This document shows positions 23,888-34,932 of a stretch of 64,000 nt of DNA, one piece after another. Position 1 is the first letter of the stretch. Every line of letters starts with the position of its first letter. This DNA comes from Berberis thunbergii (taxonomy: Eukaryota > Streptophyta > Magnoliopsida > Ranunculales > Berberidaceae): contig QNQO01001162.1 in assembly GCA_003290165.1 (NCBI GenBank), positions 62,001 through 126,000 on the forward strand. Reading direction: 5' to 3'. The notes under the pieces were generated by a model. It was not told the DNA's origin, searched no databases, and worked only from the letters and a program-made list of their open reading frames with translations. The position numbers were made by a program, and so were the translations under genes.

Positions 23888-24800
23888 ATGGCTCAGATGA
23901 GTTACATGACAAAGATGCTGGAGAAAATCACCCAAGAGCGCATCCAGCTAGCTGATCATGTTCAGGCACCGCCACAACAAAATTCCGCCAACCAAACTCG
24001 AGGAAGTGACAAAGCCTCAGCAGAACTCCAACAGGGAAACTTCGAAAGCGACGAGGTCAATCGACTCTTTCCAAGCATTAGCCACCGCTTTTATCCCCAT
24101 ATTTATTGGGAGCCAACGGATGAGGAAAGGACCACACTACCTCCTACATGTCAAACTAAAGCCCGAAGAGACGATACGAGAATATGTCACTTGTTTTACC
24201 AATGAATTAACAAAGATCAATGATGCAGCGATGACACAACTACTGCAACCTTCATCGCCGGACTGAAGAGAGGTCCCTTTTTATGCCCTTAACATGAAGC
24301 TTCCAAAAGGCATGGCAATCTTGCTGAAAACAGCCCAAAAACACATTTCTCTGGAAGAAACGAAAGCTGCTAGAAGGAAAAATAAACAAGACAGAGAAAA
24401 CCATTCGAGGAAACGAGAAAGGAAAGAAGAAAGAAGGCAAGATGATGGATCGCGGGAAGATAGTAGTCAATCAAAGAAACATTGAAACGACGAAATAACC
24501 GAATCCAACCAGCAGGAATCCAGGAGGTCACAATTGACACGACCCAATCACGAGCGGATAACCAACATAATGAAAAGGAATACAAACCATACACGGCCCT
24601 AAATACAAGCCAGAACAACATCCTGAAGTACATGGCAAATTGGGAGGACGCCAACTGGGCCACCCAAGATGAGAGGAAGCCCGAAAGGAAGAGACAAAAA
24701 CAAGTACTGTTATTTCACAAGGATCACGGGCATTATACCGAAGACTGCTACAAACTAAAAAAGGAAATCAAACATTGGATCCAAAGAGGATGACTCGACG
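23888..24800 (+). pseudogene. Gag remnant, interior copy 1
   Basis: Begins MAQMSYMTKMLEKITQERIQ, as in copy 2. About 316 bp present in copy 2 (27498-27813, most of the capsid-like domain) are missing here. The break at 24056 falls at 'cgag', the same short motif that borders the segment in copy 2, so the loss looks like a short-repeat deletion. The zinc-knuckle end (HKDHGHYTEDCYKLKKEIKH) is present near 24716-24780 in a shifted frame. Several frameshifts make it non-coding. Confidence 0.7.
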
Positions 24801-25309
24801 AATTCATTGGAATTCCAGTCAAACACCTCAAAGGGAAAGAAAAGGCAGACACCTGCGCCACAGGATCGAAAGAACAATCCATGGAACTGATATATGCTCT
24901 ACACCATATCCACCCCAGCAAAGAAACACATTACGCTCGAACATATCAATATCAAAGCGGAAAATATAACGCCCCGTAGTCGGTTGCACTGACTGAATCA
25001 AGGATTCTAACAACATATGCAGATTCAATCCGAATTATCAACAAAGGAAATCGTGAATTAAACGAGGAAAACCAACAAAGGCGTGAACCCCCAGCACAAG
25101 GATAGATGTGATTATTAAGGAGAAATTGCTCCATAATGTTGCTGATCCAGAAAAATGACTATTAAGAATGGTCGGGACATCGAAAAAGGAGAATCAATAA
25201 AATTACAAATTCAGAATCACCATCCCACAAAGGATAAAAGCTTCAAAATGAAGCCATCAGCACATAAAGCAAAAAGGAATCAGGACGCAAGTCAGAAACA
25301 TATAATAAA

Positions 25310-26100
25310 CTTCTAGTCTGATCAACCAACGAAGTAAAAGTTGAACGAATGAATCAACTTAACACAAACTTCGAATCGATTGAGACGTCAAGTTAACGGA
25401 GTAAAAGTTGGACGAACAAGTCAACTAAGTGAAAAAAACAACTTTGAATCGACTGAGACTTCGAGTTAACGAAGTAAAAGTTGGACGAACAAGCTAAGTA
25501 AGTAAAAACTTCTTCGGGTCGACTAAAGCGTCGAACCAACGAGGTAAAAGTTGACAAATGAATCAACTTAACACAAACTTCGAACCAACTGACACGTCCA
25601 GTTAATGAAGTAAAGTTGGTCTAACAAGTCAACTAAGTAAAAAGGACTTCGGGTCGACTAGAGCGTCGAACCATCGAAGTAAAACTTGAACGAATGAATC
25701 AACTTAACACAAACTTTGAATCGACTGAAACGTGGAGCTAACGAAGTAAAAGTTGACAAACAATTCAACTAAGTAAAAAAAAAACTTTGAATAGACTGAG
25801 ACGTCGAGTTAACGAAGTAAAAGTTGGACGAACAAAGTAAAAATGAATTCGGGTCGACTAGAGCATCGAACCAACGAAGTAAAAGTTGAACGGCTGAATC
25901 AACTTAACACAAACTTTGAATCGACTGAGACATCGAGCTAACGAAGTGGAAGTGGACGAACAAGTCAACCAAGTAAAAATGACTTCGGGTCAACTAAAGC
26001 GTCGAACCAACGAAGTAAAAGTTGAATGAATGAATCGACTTAACACAAACTTCTTATCGACTGAGTCGAGTTAACAAAGTAAAAGTTGGAAAAACAAGTC
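25310..26100 (+). repeat. Minisatellite, 66-70 bp monomers, interior copy 1
   Basis: About twelve monomers alternate between two types. One is built on 'aagttgaacgaatgaatcaa', the other on 'aagttggacgaacaagtcaa'. Both begin with 'cgaagtaaaagttg' and carry 'cgactgagacgtcgag' or 'cgactagagcgtcgaa'. The same array recurs at 29065-29870. Confidence 0.85.
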
Positions 26101-26459
26101 AAAACGACGAACCAACTCGAAAAAGGCAAACTTTGTTTTGACCATACCAACATAGCAAATGACGAAGGAACAGGTTAACACAACTTGATAGAACCACAGA
26201 TTAGTTAACACACCGGATCGACTAAATAAAAGACAAGCAAACAAAACAACTTCCTCACCAAAGATCCAAGACAACCAATATAAAGTTGAGATGGGCGTAC
26301 AAAAGGAAAATTCAAATCAGCAAAAAACAAACAAGGATATAGTGTAAGAATCAAAGCTAAAATACAAATCATTCAGACAACTACAAACGGACAAAGTCAA
26401 CAAAAAAAAATAAAGGAGAAAACTTTTGTTCATTCAAAAGCTACTCTATTAACAAAGGA

Positions 26460-26930
26460 CTAAGGAGAAAGATCTATAACATCCTCAGTGTTATCATCTA
26501 CATGAAGAGGAGTAGCCAGATCATTGACAGGGACTCTATTTTCAAGAGGAGAAGGTGGCGGCTCTTCAGTCATTGGATCACCCGGAGGGTCTTTAGCACC
26601 TTCCTCAACCCCAAAGGTTCTATAGACCAGATGACGGTATTGAGACAAATCAACACCGAGACCATAATCCAGAAGCTCAGTTCGACCATCGACAACCAGC
26701 TGCCAATCCACCACCTCCGTAACACAAGGCCTATCTTTAACAGAAGCGAGCTCACTTCTGGCCACAATAAGTTGGCTCTCAATAGTAGTGAGCATCATGG
26801 AAGAATCAACTTTGACCTCGTCAAGAGAAGCAAGTAATTGCTCCACCATTTTCTTGGCAATGTCGTGATTTTTAGAGTGCTCTATCACGACACATGTGGC
26901 CTCATCATGGAGTGCCTTCTCAGCGGACAA
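26460..26930 (-). pseudogene. Antisense ORF remnant, interior copy 1
   Basis: A 156-codon minus-strand frame beginning MSAEKALHDEATCVVIEHSK and ending VDDNTEDVIDLSP. It corresponds to the C-terminal part of the antisense coding remnant seen in full length in copy 2 (32594-30211). The upstream part is absent because the interior stops at 26974. Predicted helical and acidic. I recognise no catalytic motif. Confidence 0.55.
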
Positions 26931-26974
26931 CTATTTTTCCACATCATGCAAACGTGCATGAACACTGTCTAATT

Positions 26975-27021
26975 CACCAAAAAGAGTCGTGGGAAGAGTT
27001 ACAAGATTTTTTAATGCATCA
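26975..27021 (+). repeat. 47-bp LTR remnant between the two interiors
   Basis: It begins with 'caccaaaaagagtcgtggga', found in the 5' LTR at about 23255, and jumps to the LTR end 'tttttaatgcatca' followed again by TTGGCGCCGTCCGTGGGG. It is the ghost of a middle LTR from which most of the sequence, plus the 3' part of interior 1, was deleted. Confidence 0.8.
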
Positions 27022-27310
27022 ATTTGGCGCCGTCCGTGGGGAACGACGAGTTTCATTTCTAAAAACAAGATTCACAGTGACAAAACTCACCATAATTTGA
27101 TAGAAGATCAACAAGCCATCAAAACAAATGACACTCTACAGATCCTCAACCCAGTAATGATCGCACGACTCTCCCACTAGCAACGATGCATCACAAACAA
27201 CTCATGAACAAGAGGCAGCCCGAATCATCGGACCAATAGCGCCCGAGAATCCAGATCCACAACATGCAATAGCCCAAACAACCCAAACATTCAACGACGC
27301 TGTCACAAAT

Positions 27311-28621
27311 CCCCGGGTAGACCTGCTAATGGTTCAGATGAGTTACATGACAAAGATGCTGGAGAAAATCACCCAGGAGCGAAGCCAGCTAGCTGATCAT
27401 GTTCAGGCACCGCCACAACAAAATTCCGCCAACCAAACTCGAGGAAGTGACAAAGTCTCAGCAGAACCCCAACAGGGAAACTTCGAAAGCGACGAGCTCC
27501 CCTAAGGTAAGATTCCATTGTGTGACAGGACGTTTGCTGAAATCTCATTTAGGATAGGAGTCTCGAGTCCCAACATACTATACGAGTTAGCCAAGCCGCC
27601 ATTTTCTGACGCCCTCAAGAAAATGACAATGCCGAAAAAGTTCACTCCGCCAAATTTTGAAGTATATGATGGTACTACCGACCCAACTGATTACTTGAGA
27701 CACATCCACCACATGATGGCCTTGAAGAAAACCATGGAGTCGATCTTATGCAGAACATTTCCGACCAGCCTCACATCCACAACGATGAATTGGTTCAACA
27801 ACCTACCACCGAGGTCAATCGACTCTTTCCAAGCATTAGCCACCGCTTTTATCCCCATATTTATTGGGAGCCGGTAGATGAGGAAATGACCACACTACCT
27901 TCTACATGTCAAACTAAAGCCCGAAGAGACGATACGAGAATATGTCACTTGTTTTACCAATGAATTAACAAAGATCAATGGATGCAACGATGACACAACT
28001 ACTGCGACCTTCGTTGCCGGACTGAAGATCCCCTTTTTATGCATTTAACATGAAGCTTCCAAAAGGCATGGCAGTCTTGCTGAAAACAACCCAAACACAC
28101 ATTTCTCTGGAAGAAACGAAAGCTGCTAGAAGGAAAAATGAACAAGACAGAGAAAACCATTCGAGGAAACGAGAAAGGAAAGAAGAAAGAAGGCAAGATG
28201 ATGGATCGCGGGAAGATAGCAGTCAATCAAAGAAACATTGAAACGACAAAATAACCGAATCCAACCAGCAGGAATCCAGGAGATCACAATTGACACGACC
28301 CAATCACGAGCGGATAACCAACATAATGAAAAGGAATACAAACCATACACGGCCCTAAAGACAAGCCGAAACAACATCCTGAAGTACATGGCAAATTGGG
28401 AGGACGTCAACTGGCCACCCAAAATGAGAGGAGGCCCGAAAGGAAGAGACAAAAACAAGTACTGTTATTTTCACAAGGATTACGGGCATTATACCGAAGA
28501 CTGCTACAAACTAAAAAAGGAAATCAAACATTGGATCCAAAGAGGACGACTCGACGAATTCATTGGAATTCCAATCAAACACCTCAAAGGGAAAGAAAAG
28601 GCAGACACCTGCGCCACATGA
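27311..28621 (+). pseudogene. Gag remnant, interior copy 2
   Basis: The better preserved gag. An N-terminal stretch near 27340 (QMSYMTKMLEKITQERSQLA) is followed, after a stop, by the capsid-like block at 27518-27877 (KKFTPPNFEVYDGTTDPTDY, then TSTTMNWFNNLPPRSIDSFQ). The nucleocapsid-like end is at 28440-28600 (YCYFHKDYGHYTEDCYKLKK, then GRLDEFIGIP). The Cys/His spacing and DEF tail are those of plant Tat/Athila-type Gag. Stops and frameshifts near 27880 and 28220 break it. In life the protein packages element RNA into particles. No pol frame follows. Confidence 0.75.
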
Positions 28622-29064
28622 TCGAAAGAACAATCCATGGAACTGATATATGCTCTACACCATATCCACCCCAGCAAAGAAACACATTACGCTCGAACAT
28701 ATCAATATCAAAGCGGAGAATATACGCCCCGTAGTCGGTTGCACTGACTGAATCAAGGACTCTAACAACATATGCAGATTCAATCCGAATTATCAACAAA
28801 GGAAATCGTGAATTAAACGAGGTAAACCAACAAAGGCGTGAACCCCAGCATAGGGATATATGTGATTATTAAGGAGAAATTGCTCCATAATGTTGCTGAT
28901 CCAGAAAAATGACTATTAAGAATGGTCGGGACATCGAAAAAGGAGAATCAATAAAATTACAAATTCAGAATCAACATCCCACAATGGAGAAAAGCTTCAA
29001 AATGAAGCCATCAGCACATAAAGCAAAAAGGAATCAGGACGCAAGTCGGAAACATATAATAAAC

Positions 29065-29870
29065 TTCTAGTCTGATCAACCAACGAAGTAAAAGTTGAAC
29101 GAATGAATCAACTTAACACAAACTTCGAATCGATTGAGACGTCGAGTTAATGGAGTAAAAGTTGGACGAACAAGTCAACTAAGTAAAAAAACAACTTCGA
29201 ATCGACTGAGACTTCGAGTTAACGAAGTAAAAGTTGGACGAACAAGTCAACTAAGTAAAATGTCTTCGGGTCGACTAGAGTGTCGAACCAACGAGGTAAA
29301 AGTTGACAAATGAATCAACTTAACACAAACTTCGAATCAACTGACACGTCAAGTTAATGAAGTAATAGTTGGACGAACAAATCAACTAAGTAAAAAGGAC
29401 TTCGGGTCGACTAGAGCGTTGAACCATCGATGTAAAACTTGAACGAATGAATCAACTTAACACAAACTTTGAATCAACTGAAACGTCGAGTTAACGAAGT
29501 AAAAGTTGACAAACAATTCAACTAAGTAAAAAAAAACTTCGAATAGACTGAGACATTGAGTTAACGAAGTAAAAGTTGGACGAACAAAGTAAAAATGAAT
29601 TCGGGTCGACTAGAGCGTCGAACCAACGAAGTAAAAGTTGAACGGCTGAATCAACTTAACACAAACTTTGAATCGACTGAGACATCGAGCTAACGAAGTG
29701 GAAGTGGACGAACAAGTCAACCAAGTAAAAATGGCTTCCGGTCAACTAAAGCGTTGAACCAACGAAGTAAAAGTTGAATGAATGAATCGACTTAACACAA
29801 ACTTCATATCGACTAAGTCGAGTTAACGAAGTAAAAGTTGGACAAACAAGTCAAAACGACGAACCAACTC
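29065..29870 (+). repeat. Minisatellite, interior copy 2
   Basis: The same alternating 66-70 bp monomers as at 25310-26100, in the same order with point differences. The array was therefore copied together with the rest of the interior and did not expand independently to any great degree. Confidence 0.85.
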
Positions 29871-30210
29871 GAAAAGGCGAACTTTGTTTTGACCATACCA
29901 ACAAAGCAAATGACGAAGGAACAGGTTAACACAACTTGATAGAACCACAGATTAGTTAACACACTGGATCGACTAAATAAAAGACAACCAAACAAAACAA
30001 CTTCCTCACCAAAGATCCAAGACAACCAATACAAAGTTGAGACGGACGTACAAAAATTAAATTCAAATCAACAAAAAACAAACAAGGATATAGTGTAAGA
30101 ATCAAAGCTGAAATACAAATCATTCAGACAACTACAAAAGAACAAAGTCAACAAAAAAAAACAAAGGAGAAAACTATTGTTCATTCAAAAGCTACTCTAT
30201 TAACAAAGGA

Positions 30211-32594
30211 CTAAGGAGAAAGATCTATAACATCCTCAGTGATATCATCTACATGAAGAGGAGTTGCCAGATCATTGACATGGACTCTATTTTCAAGAGG
30301 AGAAGGTGGCGGCTCTTCAGCCATTGGATCACCTGGAGGGTCTTTAGCACCTTCCTCATCCCCAAAGGTTCTATAGACCAGATGATGGTATTGAGACAAA
30401 TCAACACCGAGACCCTCAATATAATCCAGAAGCTCAGTTCAACCATCGACAACCCGCTGCCAAGCCACCACTTCCATAACACAAAGCCTATCCTTAACAG
30501 AAGCGAGCTCACTTCTGGCCACAATAAGTTGGATCTCAATAGTAGTGAGCATCATGGAGGAATCAACTTTGACCTCGTCAAGAGAAGCAAGTAATTGCTC
30601 CACCATTTTCTTGGCAATGTCGCGATTTTTAGAGTGCTCTATCACGGCACGTGTGGCCTCATCATGGAGTGCCTTCTCAGCGGACAACTATTTTTGCACA
30701 TCATGCAAACGTGCATGAACACTGTCTAATTCAACTCTTAAATATTCAAGCGCGGTCACAAGAACGATCCCGCACACCCTCCACCTCGGCCAACGAAGCT
30801 TGAGCAACCCTAACTGCTTTGATCCGCTCAGAACATTGCGTTTTTAATGCATCGTATTGATAAAGAACATGGGAAAATACCAGTAGCAGCGTAGAGAGCT
30901 TCCCCTCTAACGAAATCACAAGATTAAAATTGAGCTGATGACCTGAACCCATCACCCTTGCGTAGGCAAAATGAGTCATCTCATCCATTACAAGCCTAAG
31001 ACCATCATCAAGGTGAAGGGTCAAACCTAGCACATGCATCGAAGGCCTCTCCACTAACCGTCTGTGTCATTCATTAATGAGCGCCAAGCTGGGAAAACCA
31101 ACAAAACTTCACGTTGGATTTGACCCGAATCTCTTTGGGAGTAGGTTCATTCCAACTAATCAGCAAATGAAGGATGTGGGGATCTGGGAGTATGGAGGAA
31201 CCCCCACCCACAATTAGGAAAGAAAAATGAACAATAGGAGAACCATCCTCACTCTCTTGTTGCGCAACAAAAACGGAACAAGTAACATCATCAACAAGAG
31301 GAGAAGAGCCCAAACAGGCCGTAAAATGCAGAACCTCCACCCCATCATCAACAATAGAAGAAGAATGAAGAGACTGCATCTCTACAACTCGATCACGACT
31401 ACTGAGCTCCTTAGATTGGACAACAGCCAGTTGGAACATCTTGTCGCCTAAGGACCGAGGGTCTTCATTGGAACACTTAGTAGTGTCAAGGCCACCATAA
31501 GCAGAGAGGAGTTTTTTTCGACATTATCCAACGGACGAATGGTATTTTTTTCACTCTTCTCCAATGCCAACTTCATCTCTTCCGCCTCTTGCAGAGAGTA
31601 ATGGTCCTCCTTCTTAGGTTCTCTATCAACAAAACCTGAATAAAGAGAAGTAGGACGCATATAGTCAATGAGCCGTTTCTTTTTTGGAACACGGTCAGAA
31701 CTCAGAAACAACCGCTTCGATGGACTAATAGGCCTTGATACTTTTCTCTTCCCAGCGCTACAGGAGCATTTTGATCCGTAACATCCAAACTCACTTTTCG
31801 ATTAACAACAATGTTATCACCGTCAACAATGACAACACGGGCAGCAACCTCCGTGGCTTGCCTCTCAGTCAGCAAAGCCCGCTCGGCTTTAGTCATGTTG
31901 TACAAACCACTGTGCCTCACCATATCATCAGTAAGATAGGTGTCCAAAGGAACTACGAGAAGCTTCAAAAAAGTTCGCTAATGACCTGTTCCTCAGCGGT
32001 CAATTGCAAATTACTATTGTTGATAGGAACCTGGAAAGACCTTACTATCTGATGACCCCATAAATTGAAGTAGCCAAAGTGGATAGACACATCAAACTAA
32101 TTTCGCGACCAACCCCTGATGTCATTATTAAGGTTGCCAAAACACGCGGGAAAACGAAGGAAATAAGTGCGATTGGGTTTCACGCTAAACCTTACTAGAG
32201 AATGCAGAATTCTAGTAGTTAAAGGAATACCAGAAAGGATGACCTTGACATACGTGGAAACCATAACCCTCCAACCGTTCGGGCCCATCTGAGTAGAAGG
32301 AATACCTAGAAGATCTAAATAAGACCAGAATAGCTCAGGAACTGGAAACTAAAGACTAGCATAAAACATACGATGGTAAAGCGCAATGTATCCCTTACTC
32401 GGATGACAATGACTGTCATTTTCAAGAGGAATAATGATTTCAAGGTCGAAAGGCAAAAAGTAGTTGGAACAGACACTATCCAAAGTAGCCTTCTTCGGGG
32501 GAAAATGAGTTTCACAAGTAGTAAGCTGCTCACCGTCCAGTAGATCTCCAATAGACATCACAAATAGAAAAGAAAAGACGAAAATAAAAGGCAA
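30211..32594 (-). pseudogene. Antisense coding remnant (Transposase_28-like aORF)
   Basis: A chain of minus-strand frames reads toward the middle of the element. 32594-32349 (MPFIFVFSFLFVMSIGDLLD ... IALYHRMFYASL) continues, after one in-frame TAG, as FPVPELFWSYLDLLGIPSTQ, then MGPNGWRVMVSTYVKV and so on to 32097. Further pieces lie at 31968-31702, 31711-31448, 31439-31074, 31054-30746, 30687-30439 and 30399-30211. The first two pieces resemble the plant 'putative gypsy type transposon' family (R.PVP.....L..LG....Q..PN.WR), which is encoded antisense near the 3' LTR of Tat-lineage elements. Several stops and frame changes show it is decayed. Function is unknown even in intact relatives. Confidence 0.6.
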
Positions 32595-32896
32595 TAGGAA
32601 AGAAAAAATAACCCTAATAGCAAAGATGGCGTAAAGAAGGAAGCAAAGTTATCACAACACCCTTTATACAACCAAACAACGAAGAGACTGCTCAAGGAGC
32701 GACATACGAGACATAATGGCGCGCAATATTTTAAAAAATATGCGCACGAAAATGAACAAACAGCGAAGTAATCGAGACAATTGACCAACCGAAAGTTATT
32801 AACAACATTAAGTTCAGTGCAAAGGCGCAATTGAAATACAACCGTCACAAAGTTAGTGGATATGTGCACATACCCCCTAAATAAGGGGAGACTAGC

Positions 32897-33459
32897 TGAT
32901 GATACATCAAAATAGACCGATCATCACAGCAGTACACGTGACATAGAAACCCATCATGAGGATATAACGTCCAATCTATTGGGCCAGTTCATAAAGCCCA
33001 AGAAGAATAAAGCTAATTGCAGAGGCCCTGACAAAGCCCGTCAAAGAGAAAACATAAACGGAGCCCGAATCTAGACCCGAACGAATCAGATCCCAAATCC
33101 AGGCCTGACACAAGTTCTCTCATAAAGAAGAGGAACGTTACACTAAAAAGAGTTGTGGAAAGAGTTACGCCGACGCATCTCCATTAAGAAGGTGACTGTT
33201 ACGAGAAACATCTCATTCTGTTGCGCCTCACATGCCTAAGTCATGTAGAGAATTAACCGTAACCATTATAAAAGGTAAAGGGAACATTCGACATAGGTAT
33301 GTAACTTTAACTGAGTTTTGTCCATATTTACTTCATTCTTCAAACAAAGTTGCTGACTTAAACATCAGAGTGCCTTCGGCCACAAAAAATGTGGTCTTTG
33401 ACAATCTAACATTGGTTTTGCATGTCACACTCACAGGATGATAATTTTTGGATGCATCA
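32897..33459 (+). repeat. 3' LTR
   Basis: A 563-bp LTR matching 23011-23578. It is preceded by the purine-rich 'aaggggagactagc' and followed by the target duplication CACTA. Confidence 0.88.
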
Positions 33460-33464
33460 CACTA

Positions 33465-34030
33465 AATACTTAAAGCTGTTAGAAAAAAATGAACTTACTC
33501 ATTCAAGAGCAGGGCCAATGGCATGACATTCAAACCATATGATTGTTGTTATTTAAATTTCAAGTATGGATCTAGCCTAGGACACTTGGCAACAAACATT
33601 CCAAAACCCTGACACAATTTTATAGGAAGGAAAACTTTGATACCATGTTAAATTATCGTTCAAAAAATAGTTATCTAGAACTTCTCTTGCAAATGTATTC
33701 CCTACATGCCCAAACTTTCTCAGTTATTTGGAACTTCGCTTACAAATTCATTCCCAGAGTGTGGCTAGGGAACCAGGTTTTGCAACAAGATTCTACAACC
33801 AGAATGTTGTGGCATTATCAGAGGAGGTTTTTTTTACAACCTCGAGATACACATAATCACTTTGGGGATTTCCTCAAGATACACAGAAGCAGGTTAAGGA
33901 TTCATTATTCTTTCAAAATCTCGCCACGTCAACCTAGTTGCAAACCTGGTTTTCTAGTATTTTCATCATTTCCAACATGCCCAAATTTACTTGGGTAACG
34001 TCAATACTTGGATTCAGGTATGAACCATTA
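33465..34030. other. Spacer between LTR element and methyltransferase pseudogene
   Basis: No convincing gene. The plus-strand frame 33645-33998 has no recognisable domain. Confidence 0.4.
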
Positions 34031-34164
34031 GGGTTGCAACCTTCCTATCCTCAGAAAGAGTGGGTGTCGAATAGCCTTTATGTTGCTACGATCACCATCT
34101 GCTGACCAAGCGCACTCGAACTCCTCGACCACCTCCTTCCTCAAAAGCTCAACACCATACCTTT

Positions 34165-34334
34165 ATCAAGTCTAGCTAGCCAGGTTTGGTAGCCACTTTT
34201 GGTTTTTTTTTAACACTTTTTACCCGTTCTCTTTAAAACACAACAAACACCATCTATAGAAAGGATATAAGTGTAAAAAAATTCAAAACTTGGCCTAAAA
34301 GTGGCTACCAAACCTGACTGGTTAGAATTGTTGG
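34165..34334. mobile_element. Foldback MITE, Mutator-like family, copy 2
   Basis: The arms TCTAGCTAGCCAGGTTTGGT (34171) and, inverted, TCTAACCAGTCAGGTTTGGT (34326) are near identical over about 26 bp (both go on with AGCCAC), and the centre is also partly self-complementary. It sits in exon 3 of the methyltransferase pseudogene directly beside copy 3. I could not define its target duplication, perhaps because copy 3 landed in it. Confidence 0.6.
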
Positions 34335-34336
34335 AT

Positions 34337-34516
34337 GAGTAAGTCTAGGCAACTAGGTTTGGCAGCCATTTTTTGGCCAGGTTTGGTTTTTTTTAACACT
34401 TTTACCCATTTTCTTTAAAACACAACCACAAACATCATTTATAAAAGGGGTAGAAGTGTAAAAAGCCCAAAACCGGCAAAAAAATGGCTGCCAACCCTGA
34501 TTGTCTAGAATTGTTA
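34337..34516. mobile_element. Foldback MITE, Mutator-like family, copy 3
   Basis: A 180-bp element beginning GAGTAAGTCTAGGCAAC and ending, inverted, TAACAATTCTAGACAATC. It is flanked by TTGTTGGAT (34328-34336) and TCGTTGGAT (34517-34525), 8/9 identical. The inner arms 'ggtttggcagccattttttg' and 'caaaaaaatggctgccaacc' pair. Confidence 0.65.
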
Positions 34517-34745
34517 TCGTTGGATAACCTGACCATGACCTTACATAAGTCAAATACCCATCCAAGTCCAAGGAGCTCTCTGTCCAAAACTGAAATGGCC
34601 AAGCACTTTCAAGCCCATCTACTGGCTCGAATGGGAAATCAATGCTCCGGTAGTCATCATCCACAATTTTACATACGAGAATGGGCCCAAACAGGCCCAA
34701 ATTCATTTTAGGTCCACCAAAACACCACGTCAACTGCTTCATCGA

Positions 34746-34932
34746 ACAAACTGCGAAAGCCCATTGGGCTTCTTGAGAACATAGTTGATGACTTGACTGT
34801 AGAATGTTGGAAGGTCAAACCAATGGAAGGTCAAACCATTGGGCTTCATCGAACAAACTGCGAAAGCCCATTGGGCTTCTTGAGAACATAGTTGATGACT
34901 TGACTGTAGAATGTTGGAAGGTCAAACCAATG
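34746..34932. repeat. 106-bp tandem duplication in the methyltransferase pseudogene
   Basis: The segment 'aactgcgaaagcccattggg' to 'tcaaaccaatgga' occurs at 34746-34826 and 34852-34932 with near identity (period about 106 bp). It duplicates the exon 2 part coding HWFDLPTFYSQVINYVLKKP, so the duplication happened inside the gene and is recent relative to the other damage. Confidence 0.85.

Larger units (their letters stand above)
23011..33459 (+). mobile_element. Pol-less LTR retroelement with duplicated interior (Tat-like, TR-GAG type)
   Basis: Two LTRs (23011-23578 and 32897-33459, both starting TGATGAT and ending GCATCA) bound a 10.4-kb element. A perfect 5-bp target duplication CACTA (23006-23010 and 33460-33464) flanks it. 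The primer-binding-like TTGGCGCCGTCCGTGAGG follows the left LTR at 23581, and a purine tract 'aaggggag' precedes the right LTR. No reverse transcriptase, integrase or protease is seen, so it depends on another element for transposition. The interior is present twice: 23579-26974 (lacking its 3' part) and 27022-32896. They are separated by a 47-bp LTR remnant. Each copy carries a gag remnant on the plus strand, a 66-70 bp minisatellite and an antisense coding remnant. This order (gag, tandem repeats, antisense ORF near the 3' LTR) is known from Tat-lineage gypsy elements such as Grande and Ogre. Confidence 0.85.

Noticed and set aside
25310..26100. CRISPR-like repeat array
   Set aside because: Monomers are contiguous and alternate without unique spacers, in a plant retroelement.
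26502..26837. Plus-strand ORFs 26502-26837 and 30253-30594
   Set aside because: They are complements of the antisense ORF remnants, which have the longer shared frame.
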